From JAMXLG01 sp963765935 (GTDB taxonomy: Bacteria; Vulcanimicrobiota; Vulcanimicrobiia; Vulcanimicrobiales; Vulcanimicrobiaceae), in the NCBI GenBank assembly GCA_963765935.1, contig CAVXXX010000001.1:1364001-1428000 (forward strand): a stretch of DNA of 64,000 nucleotides, read 5' to 3'. Each line of letters starts with the position of its first letter. Position 1 is the stretch's first letter. The translations under genes were made by a program, and so were the position numbers. A model generated the notes under the pieces. It was not told the origin of the DNA and did no database searches. It worked only from the letters and a program-made list of their open reading frames with translations. This document shows positions 57,359-64,000 of the stretch, in pieces.

Positions 57359-60259
57359 TTACAGCAATACCGCGCGCGCGTGACTGCCGTGCGGGCGGCG
57401 CCGCATTACGGAGAACTCGCTCGTCGCTTGCGCGACGATGTAGAGTCCGCGGCCGGATTCGCTCATGAGGTCGAGGGGCAGCATCGGCGCTCGTTCGAAG
57501 CCCGGACCGTTGTCGACGACGTGGAGCACCGGACGGCGATTGCTGAAGTCTAAAATGATTTCGGTCTCGCCCGGCGCGTGACGCGCCGCGTTGCCGACCA
57601 ATTCGCCGAGCACGAGTTCCGCGTACTCGATGCGTTCCACGTTCGCTCCCCTCGAGCGAAGTTCTTCGCGAAATTCCTGACGCAGACGTTGTGCGGCCGC
57701 TGAATCAAGCTGCGGAAATTTCCAGCGGCGCAGCCCGGTTGCGCGCAACTCGTCGCTCAACATCTTCACCGTCATAACGGCGACGTCGTCGCGCGCGCCT
57801 TGCGGAAGCAACCGCGACTGCAAATATCCCGCCGGATGCATCGCACCTGGAAATTCTTCATCTGCAATGGCGTTTTGCAGCGCTGCGACGCCTCCACGAA
57901 GATCGCGCGTCGATTCGATCAAACCGTCGGTGTAGAAGATGATGATGTCGTCGGCATGCAGCTGCACCTCGGCAGCATCAAGGTAATGACGCTCCCGAAG
58001 ACCGAGTGGGAGATCGCTGAACGTTAACTCTTCTATTACACCGCCCGCGTGGCGGAGGTAGGGCGGCGGATGACCGGCGCTCGCATACGTCATGATTCCC
58101 GTTACGGGACTCAACACGGCGACGAACGCGGTGACGAACCGTTCGGGGTCTTCGATGCGCAGCGCGCGATCGGCGGCGTTGAGCATCAGTACCGGATCGG
58201 CATGCACTTGCGCGGTGCCGCGAATCACTTGACGCATATTGCTCATCGTGACGGCAGCATCCAGGCCGCTTCCCGCGACGTCGCCGATGGAAAAGACGAG
58301 ACGGCCGTCCGGTAAGCGAAATGCGTCGTACCAATCGCCGCCGATCTGCGCTTCGCTGCTGCCGGGAACGTACACCGCGTCGGTTTCGAGCCACGGCACG
58401 GCGGGCAGTGATTTCGGCAGTGAGGCGGCCTGCAGCGCTTGTGAAACGCGATGTTCGCGCTCGTAAAGCTCGGCGTTCTTGATCGCAAGCGCCGTTCGAT
58501 GCGCAACTTCGGTGAAAAACGCTGCTTCGCTTTCATCGAACGGCCTCTGCTCGCCGCTTCGCGCAAGCGACATCGTACCGATCGTTTCACCGCGCACAAT
58601 GAGCGGAACGCGCAACTGCGCCTCGCCGGTGCCGGCGCCCACGCTTGCCTCGGCAAAGCGCGAACCGTCGGTGAGTTCGATCGAACACCACGCTGCCAGC
58701 GCCGGCACCGCCGCGTGCACAATGCGCTCGACCATCACATCGACCGACCAAGTCTCATTGATCGTATTACCGAGAGCGGCAAGAAACGACTGCTGCAGTT
58801 CCGCGCGTTTTTGATCGTCGATGTCGGTTGCGGTACCGAACCAGCGGACGATGCGGCCATTTTGATCGCGCAGCGGAAGTGCGCGCGAAAGAAACCAGCG
58901 CAACGTACCATCGTGCCGCCGAATGCGCATTTCGCGTTCGAACGGCTCGCCGGTTGTAAACGAGCGTCGCCAGTCGTCGCGAATCTGCTCGCGATCTTCT
59001 TCCGGATACGCCTCCATACTGAACGTCCGCATGCCGGTGTACTCGTGCCAAGCGGCGTTAACGTAGTCTTGAACGCCGTCTTCACGCACGGACCACGCGA
59101 TGTTCGGCATTGCTTCCGCCAGCATTCGGTAGTGCGATTCGCTCGCAGCAAGAATCGCATTGCTGCGCATTTCGTCGTCGATATCGGTCGAAGTGCCGAA
59201 CCAGCGCGTGATTTGTCCCGACGCATCGCGCAGCGCGGAACCGCGCGCCACAAACCATCGGTAGGCGCCGTCGTGCCGCCGGAGGCGGTAGCGATGTTCG
59301 TACGGTTCACCGGTTTTGAACGAGCGATGCCACCGATCGAGCGTCGCCTGGAGATCGTCGGGATGGATGAACCGCTTCCACGCTTCGCCGAACGTCTCTT
59401 CCGGTTCGCGCCCCACGTATTGCGCCATTGCGCTGTTGACGTAATCCTGAACGCCGTCCGCGCGGATCGACCAGACGATATCGGGGACGGCTTCGGCAAT
59501 CACGCGCAGCTGACGTTCACGCTCGATCTGCGCGACGTGCCGGTCTTGGATGTCGACGGCCGTTCCGATACGCGAGAATGGCGTCTCATCGCTAAAGCGC
59601 GGACGAACCCATCGCAATAAGTGCCAGCGATACATGCCGTCGCTTCGGCGGCGTAATCGGAATTCGACCTCAGTTGCACCGCTGCGCAACGCATGCAACA
59701 GCCGCCCGAGATCGTCGGGATGCACGAGCGCGTTGCGCTCCTCGATCAACGAACCGCCGCCGAGGCCCGTGTATTCATACCACGCGTGATTGACGAACGT
59801 CAGGCGATCGTCACGATCGGTCGTCCACACGAGCATCGGCAATGCGTCGGCAAGAACCTTGAAGCGGTCGTTCGCGCGTTCCATCGCATCGCGCTCGTCC
59901 ACGATGCCGATCCACTTTCGAATTGCGCCGCTCGAATCGCGCAGCGGAATCATCGCGCCCGTAAAGAGGCGATATCGATCGTCGATCGACCGCAACCGAT
60001 AGCTCACGACGTACGGTAATCCGCGCTGCGCGTTTTCCGTGAACCGCCGCTCCACCATCGTCAGTTCGGCGGGATGTAACGCGAGTTGCCAGCCGAGGCC
60101 GACGGATTGTTCGAGCGTCAGTCCGGTGAAGTCACTCCATGCCGGATTGAAATATTCGCACGAGAACCCTTCACCGACAACGCAAACAATCTGACGCAAT
60201 CCGTCCGCAAATGCAGCGATCGCGCCGAGATCGAGCTCTTGTTGAAACTCGGGAATCAT
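57359..60259 (-). CDS. PAS/GAF sensor with SpoIIE-type PP2C phosphatase and HATPase kinase domain
   Basis: A 966-aa soluble protein. Four PAS domains (roughly 15-130, 135-250, 255-370 and 380-500) include repeats such as HPDDLGRLLH, HPDDLQATLD and TATDIDDQKR. A GAF domain follows (505-640), then a SpoIIE-type phosphatase (about 660-850; IGGDWYDAF, then FSIGDVAGSGLDAA, then FYTDGLIESTR), and an anti-sigma-type HATPase at the end (GELVGNAARHAPG, then VVDNGPGFE). This combination fits the RsbU/RsbW partner-switching type, usually acting on an anti-anti-sigma factor not seen here. ATG 60259 is preferred; TTG 60289 lies inside a hairpin. Confidence 0.92.
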   Translation of the reverse strand: MIPEFQQELDLGAIAAFADGLRQIVCVVGEGFSCEYFNPAWSDFTGLTLEQSVGLGWQLALHPAELTMVERRFTENAQRGLPYVVSYRLRSIDDRYRLFTGAMIPLRDSSGAIRKWIGIVDERDAMERANDRFKVLADALPMLVWTTDRDDRLTFVNHAWYEYTGLGGGSLIEERNALVHPDDLGRLLHALRSGATEVEFRLRRRSDGMYRWHLLRWVRPRFSDETPFSRIGTAVDIQDRHVAQIERERQLRVIAEAVPDIVWSIRADGVQDYVNSAMAQYVGREPEETFGEAWKRFIHPDDLQATLDRWHRSFKTGEPYEHRYRLRRHDGAYRWFVARGSALRDASGQITRWFGTSTDIDDEMRSNAILAASESHYRMLAEAMPNIAWSVREDGVQDYVNAAWHEYTGMRTFSMEAYPEEDREQIRDDWRRSFTTGEPFEREMRIRRHDGTLRWFLSRALPLRDQNGRIVRWFGTATDIDDQKRAELQQSFLAALGNTINETWSVDVMVERIVHAAVPALAAWCSIELTDGSRFAEASVGAGTGEAQLRVPLIVRGETIGTMSLARSGEQRPFDESEAAFFTEVAHRTALAIKNAELYEREHRVSQALQAASLPKSLPAVPWLETDAVYVPGSSEAQIGGDWYDAFRLPDGRLVFSIGDVAGSGLDAAVTMSNMRQVIRGTAQVHADPVLMLNAADRALRIEDPERFVTAFVAVLSPVTGIMTYASAGHPPPYLRHAGGVIEELTFSDLPLGLRERHYLDAAEVQLHADDIIIFYTDGLIESTRDLRGGVAALQNAIADEEFPGAMHPAGYLQSRLLPQGARDDVAVMTVKMLSDELRATGLRRWKFPQLDSAAAQRLRQEFREELRSRGANVERIEYAELVLGELVGNAARHAPGETEIILDFSNRRPVLHVVDNGPGFERAPMLPLDLMSESGRGLYIVAQATSEFSVMRRRPHGSHARAVLL

Positions 60260-60287
60260 GTGGACTTGCGCTCCACGCGCAAATTCC

Positions 60288-60314
60288 AAGGGGTCACCGT
60301 CACGGCGACCCCTT
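60288..60314 (-). terminator. Hairpin after the transketolase genes, likely terminator
   Basis: AAGGGGTC (60288-60295) pairs with GACCCCTT (60307-60314); the inner loop adds a 3-bp stem. It lies between the transketolase stop and the phosphatase-kinase gene start. There is no strong T-run on the minus side, so it may only slow or attenuate transcription. Confidence 0.55.
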
Positions 60315-60336
60315 CAAAAACGACTACTCGTTTCCT

Positions 60337-61353
60337 CTACCCGCGCTTGCGTCGATAGGCGCGACGCGCGGCCTCTTTAATTGCCGCAGTTCCCATTCCG
60401 TAGTGCTCGATCAACTGGAGCGGATCACCCGATTGCCCGAATTGATCGCGCACGCCGATGAATTCGATCGGAACCGGGTGGCGCTCGGCCAAGATCTCGG
60501 CGACGCGCGATCCCATACCGCCATGCACTTGGTGCTCCTCGACGGTTACGACCGTTCCACAACTTTGCGCAGCGTTTACAATTGCCGATTCATCCATCGG
60601 CTTCACCGTGTGGTTATTGACGACGCGGCATTCGATGCCGTCTTCACGCGCGAGTTCGTCGGCGGCAGCGAGCGCGTTATAGACGAGAATTCCGCACGCG
60701 ACGATTGCGACGTCGTTCCCTTCACGGAACGTCTGCGCTTTGCCGATTTCGAACGGCGTCTCTTCCGTGGTGACAATCGGCGACTTCTCGCGCGCGAAGC
60801 GCAAGTACGACGGCCCGAACGTTTCCGAGAGCGCGAGCGTGGCTTTCTTCGTTTGTACTGAATCGCAGGGCACGACGACGAACATGTGCGGAATCACGCG
60901 CATGATCGCGATATCCTCGATTGCTTGGTGCGTTGCGCCGTCCGGACCGACGGAAACGCCGGCGTGCGCGCCCGCGATCTTCACGTTGGTTTCATTGAGC
61001 GCCATGATCGTACGGACTTGCTCCCACGAACGTCCCGGATTGAACATTGCGTACGATGCAATCCATGGAATCTTTCCGGTCGCCGCGAGACCGCCCGCCA
61101 TTGCGACGAGCATTTGCTCGGCGACGCCGATTTCAAGATATTGCGTGGGATGGGCTTTCTTGAAGCCCTCCATGCGCGTCGATTCCGCGAGATCGGCGCA
61201 GATAGCGAGTACATTTTTGTTCCGCGTACCCGCTTCGATCAACCCTTCGCCGAACCCGTTACGTGTCGGCAACTGCTTTAATTCGGCGGCGCTGCGGTAA
61301 TCAACCAGATGCATCGCGCGGGCCGCCGCGTCGATCACGTCGGTGCTAGGCAT
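60337..61353 (-). CDS. Transketolase, C-terminal (pyrimidine and C-terminal domains) subunit
   Basis: A 338-aa subunit of split transketolase: pyrimidine-binding domain (GLIEAGTRNKNVLAICADLAE, then LEIGVAEQMLVAMAGGLAATG, then SYAMFNPGRSWEQVR) and C-terminal domain (VNNHTVKPMDESAI, then VHGGMGSRVAEILAERHP). With the N-terminal subunit it forms the thiamine-diphosphate enzyme of the pentose phosphate pathway. ATG 61353 has AAAGGA upstream and overlaps the N-terminal subunit by 8 bp, so both are made in step. Confidence 0.94.
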   Translation of the reverse strand: MPSTDVIDAAARAMHLVDYRSAAELKQLPTRNGFGEGLIEAGTRNKNVLAICADLAESTRMEGFKKAHPTQYLEIGVAEQMLVAMAGGLAATGKIPWIASYAMFNPGRSWEQVRTIMALNETNVKIAGAHAGVSVGPDGATHQAIEDIAIMRVIPHMFVVVPCDSVQTKKATLALSETFGPSYLRFAREKSPIVTTEETPFEIGKAQTFREGNDVAIVACGILVYNALAAADELAREDGIECRVVNNHTVKPMDESAIVNAAQSCGTVVTVEEHQVHGGMGSRVAEILAERHPVPIEFIGVRDQFGQSGDPLQLIEHYGMGTAAIKEAARRAYRRKRG

Positions 61354-62203
61354 TGGCGAGGATCCTTTCCCGTTGCGATTGCAGTTCCGCGAGCGCTTCA
61401 TCGGCTTGCGCCTTATTCGGCGGCTTACCGTGCCACGTGTAATCGCCTTCCATATAACTCACGCCCTTGCCGGGGATCGTGTGCGCGATGATGACCTGGG
61501 GTTTACCCTTGAGTTGCTTCGCGCGTTCGACGGTCGCGATGAATTCTTCCATGTCGTTGCCGTCGCATTGAAGCACTTCCCAATTGAAGGCGCGATATTT
61601 ATCGGCGAGCGGCTCGAGCGGCATGATGTCTTCCGTGCTGCCGTCGATTTGGATGAAATTGCGGTCGATGATGTTCGTGAGATTGTCGAGTCCGAACTTC
61701 CCCGCGGTCATCACCGCTTCCCAATGCAATCCGCATTGATGTTCCGCATCGGAAGTGACCACGTAGACGCGCCACTCTTTGTTATCGAGTTTCGCGCTCA
61801 ACGCCATGCCCGTACCTTGCGCGAGCCCTTCACCGAGCGGGCCCGACGTCGTCTCGAGCGCCGGCAGCTTCACCCGTTCCGGGTGTCCTTGAAGACGCGA
61901 GCCGAACTTGCGCAGCGTCAGCAGTTCGTCAACCGGAAAATAACCGAAGTTCGCCATAGCGGAGTAGCGGACCGGAGCGATGTGCCCGCAGGAGAGCAAC
62001 AGGCGGTCGCGGTCTTCCCACTCGGGACGCTTTGGATCGTGGCGCATGATCGCGCCGTAGAGGGCCGTGAAGATGTCGGCCATATCGAGCGAGCCGGCTG
62101 AGTGCCCGGAGCCCGCGGATAAGAGCGAGCGAATGATGCCTTGGCGGACATCGTTCGCCTTCAATCTGAGCTCCTTAAGTCGCTCTGCGGTTACGGATTG
62201 CAT
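61346..62203 (-). CDS. Transketolase, N-terminal (thiamine diphosphate) subunit
   Basis: A 285-aa subunit with the thiamine-diphosphate domain: SLLSAGSGHSAGSLDMADI at the start, GHPERVKLPALETTSGPLGE, and the metal motif VVTSDAEHQCGLHWEAVM where most transketolases have GDGE...EG. DNLTNIIDRNFIQIDG follows. Split transketolases are common in archaea and some bacteria. It is separated from the HNH gene by 36 bp. Confidence 0.94.
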   Translation of the reverse strand: MQSVTAERLKELRLKANDVRQGIIRSLLSAGSGHSAGSLDMADIFTALYGAIMRHDPKRPEWEDRDRLLLSCGHIAPVRYSAMANFGYFPVDELLTLRKFGSRLQGHPERVKLPALETTSGPLGEGLAQGTGMALSAKLDNKEWRVYVVTSDAEHQCGLHWEAVMTAGKFGLDNLTNIIDRNFIQIDGSTEDIMPLEPLADKYRAFNWEVLQCDGNDMEEFIATVERAKQLKGKPQVIIAHTIPGKGVSYMEGDYTWHGKPPNKAQADEALAELQSQRERILANA

Positions 62204-62239
62204 ACGGCCCCTGTTATACCAGGGCGTCCTTGCGCGGAC

Positions 62240-62629
62240 CTAGTGGGAACGTCGGGTTTTGGCGGCCTGCTTCTTCGTTTCGGCTTTATGGCACGAGAGG
62301 CAGAGCGTTTCCAGGTTGCTCAAGTGGTGCAGACAACTCAACCGCACGTGCGCACCACGGGCCTGTTCGATGTGATTGACTTCAACACGATGGGTCTTCC
62401 GTAAGGCGCTGTAGTTCGGTGTTCCGCGTTTGGGTGCGCGTTCACCGCAACGTTTGCAATGGTACTTGTCACGGCGTTTTGCCGCGCGGCGGGCGAGCGT
62501 CCACCAGTGATTGGTCCAAAACGCGTTCGCACATTTGTCGCTGCACCACGTTCGCCGCCGTTTTGGTAATTCGCGGCCGCACCAATTGCAGCCGCCGCCC
62601 ATGCGATGCACGAGCGCACAGGTTTCCAT
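62240..62629 (-). CDS. HNH endonuclease with zinc-ribbon
   Basis: A 129-aa protein. CNWCGRELPKRRRTWCSDKC is a four-cysteine zinc finger, and YHCKRCG starts another metal-binding part. The HNH motif is EVNHIEQARG, then HHLSNLETLCLSCHKAET, with the catalytic His and metal ligands kept. It may cut DNA, but the target is unknown and no other mobile gene is nearby. The start shares one base with the stop of the GGDEF-EAL gene (TGATG). Confidence 0.85.
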   Translation of the reverse strand: METCALVHRMGGGCNWCGRELPKRRRTWCSDKCANAFWTNHWWTLARRAAKRRDKYHCKRCGERAPKRGTPNYSALRKTHRVEVNHIEQARGAHVRLSCLHHLSNLETLCLSCHKAETKKQAAKTRRSH

Positions 62630-64000
62630 CAACTCACGAGAGCGATACGCGGGCTGCTTTCTATCCACTGTTCGAAATCGATCGCGGTCATCGGCTGGGC
62701 CGCCGCGAATCCTTGCATGTATTTGACGCCGGCGTTGCGGATCGCTGCACGATCGTCCGCGGTCGCGACGCGCGTCGCGATCACGTCCCAACCGTAGACG
62801 TTTGAAATCGCGACGACGGCTTCCATCCCGCGGCCGTTCGCACCGCCGGACGGCAACAGCGACTTCGACGGTTTGACGAACCGCACCGCGAGCGTTTCGA
62901 GCATCGCTAAGTCGAGCGGCGTATCCCCGAATCCGTCGAGACCGACGTGCAATCCACAACGTTCCGCTGCTTCCGCGAAGGCCCGGTGCTCGTCGAGTTC
63001 GCCGGTGAAGCGTTTCCAATCAAGCTCGACGGCAAGCATCGATGAATCGGCACCGATCACGTCGATCGCGCGGAGCACACCGTTGAGAATCTCTTCGGTC
63101 GCAACCCCGATGTTGACGTGGATGCGTTTAACGCCTTGCCCGCGCCATTCGTTTGCATAGGCGAGGGCACGGCGCGTCACCCACGCATCGAGATGTTCGA
63201 GCGCTTTTCGCGCACGGGCCGCTTCCATCGTCGTCAACGCCGATTGCACGCCGCTGCGCGGATGCAGCGAACGCAACAAAGCTTCCGCCGCTATGACTTC
63301 GCCCGACTGCACGTCGAAGATCGGCTGAAAACACAGCAAGAACTCGCGATCGTACGCTTCTTCGACGTCGATGCTCAACGTGGGAACGTCCGTGGGCGTT
63401 GCTCCCGGCACGTACACACAGTACGGTTGTCGCTGGCGCTTCGCTTGATACATCGCAAGATCGGCGTGATGCAGCCAGTCGTCTTCGTCGGAGGCATGCT
63501 CGGGGAAAAACGCAATGCCGATGCTCACCGACACCGTGCCGTCGCCGTAGTCGATGTGGAGATCGCGTACGCCGTCGGCAAGTCGTCCCGCGGCTGCCGT
63601 CGCTTCATCATACGTTCGCACCATCGGCAAAACGACGGCGAATTCGTCGCCGCCGATACGTCCGACGAATTCGTTGGAACGCAGCGCTTCGCGCATTTTG
63701 GTTGCGATCGATTTTAGCGCCGCATCGCCGTGAGCATGCCCGTACCGGTCGTTGACGCCTTTGAATCCGTTCAAATCGACGAAGAGTAACGCGGAGCGAA
63801 GGTCGTTGCGCTTTGCGGCGACGACGGTTTCGGTCAAACGGCTCATGGTCGACCAGCGATCGGGAAGACCGGTGAGATGGTCGACGAATGCGCGTCCTTC
63901 GGCTCGCGCGGAACGAAATCGAAGCAAATGCGTGAGCACGTCGAGGATGACTTCGGACTGCGCTTCAAATGCATCGCGCTGCATGCGGCCGGTGCGCTCG
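62629..64000 (-). CDS. Diguanylate cyclase/phosphodiesterase (GGDEF-EAL), N-terminus outside window
   Basis: At least 456 residues; the frame is open at the right window edge and the ATG at 63984 may be internal. A GGDEF domain with intact RIGGDEFAVV makes cyclic di-GMP. The EAL domain keeps AEALLR, but the metal-binding DDFG motif reads LDGFGDT, with the second Asp replaced by Gly, so phosphodiesterase activity may be lost. A sensor domain is expected upstream, outside the window. Confidence 0.92.
   Translation of the reverse strand, partial: ERTGRMQRDAFEAQSEVILDVLTHLLRFRSARAEGRAFVDHLTGLPDRWSTMSRLTETVVAAKRNDLRSALLFVDLNGFKGVNDRYGHAHGDAALKSIATKMREALRSNEFVGRIGGDEFAVVLPMVRTYDEATAAAGRLADGVRDLHIDYGDGTVSVSIGIAFFPEHASDEDDWLHHADLAMYQAKRQRQPYCVYVPGATPTDVPTLSIDVEEAYDREFLLCFQPIFDVQSGEVIAAEALLRSLHPRSGVQSALTTMEAARARKALEHLDAWVTRRALAYANEWRGQGVKRIHVNIGVATEEILNGVLRAIDVIGADSSMLAVELDWKRFTGELDEHRAFAEAAERCGLHVGLDGFGDTPLDLAMLETLAVRFVKPSKSLLPSGGANGRGMEAVVAISNVYGWDVIATRVATADDRAAIRNAGVKYMQGFAAAQPMTAIDFEQWIESSPRIALVS

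Overview
The window is GC-rich, densely packed bacterial chromosome. Nearly every base is coding, and many neighbouring genes overlap by 1-11 bp (ATGA, TAGTG and TAATG junctions). GTG starts are frequent. I see no rRNA or tRNA genes, no CRISPR array and no transposase gene. The mix of genes (fused tetrapyrrole genes, tandem VPS10/BNR-propeller secreted proteins, DUF92, a sedolisin protease, split transketolase) suggests a poorly studied, free-living, environmental lineage, possibly Eremiobacterota-like. That assignment is inference and cannot be settled from this sequence alone.

Left part (1-12,000): a small four-helix membrane protein with two histidine pairs, a PadR regulator and an ArnT-like glycosyltransferase precede a large tetrapyrrole cluster: a Met8-HemC-partial HemD fusion, hemB, a mobA-like gene, hemL, rex, hemA, a CobA-HemD fusion and a DUF92 gene. 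Together these cover glutamyl-tRNA to uroporphyrinogen III and the precorrin-2/sirohydrochlorin branch. The redox repressor Rex is encoded inside the run. Between mobA and hemL lies a 278-bp palindromic element with 33-bp arms and nested hairpins.

Middle (12,000-32,200): a lipoprotein sedolisin protease, a methyltransferase, a glutaredoxin, a TonB-like protein, arginase, an AI-2E family transporter, a complete BMP-type nucleoside ABC importer, a class A beta-lactamase-like serine hydrolase behind a strong promoter overlapped by a palindrome, a DUF1036 protein, a cluster of short dispersed repeats, two tandem 1030-aa beta-propeller proteins and a branched-chain aminotransferase.

32,200-42,700: a secreted phosphoesterase, a COG4280-like membrane protein, a 57-aa membrane peptide, and a formate module: an OxlT-type transporter, formate dehydrogenase alpha subunit, iron-sulfur subunit, NrfD-type membrane subunit and fdhD. 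The alpha subunit is a selenoprotein. An in-frame UGA falls exactly at the catalytic selenocysteine position (residue 196) and is followed by a compact SECIS-like hairpin.

Right part (42,700-64,000): a multi-sensor histidine kinase, an alpha/beta hydrolase, PolX, nicotinate phosphoribosyltransferase, a degenerate ABC-like pair, a DJ-1-like protein lacking its cysteine, a run of small redox and amino-acid genes (Rieske protein, a SDR lacking the catalytic Tyr, threonine dehydratase, aminotransferase) divergent from an ArsR-RidA-PhzF unit, a decayed FMN reductase, a thioesterase, rpsO with a structured leader, a PAS/GAF/SpoIIE phosphatase, a split transketolase, an HNH endonuclease and a GGDEF-EAL protein cut by the window end.
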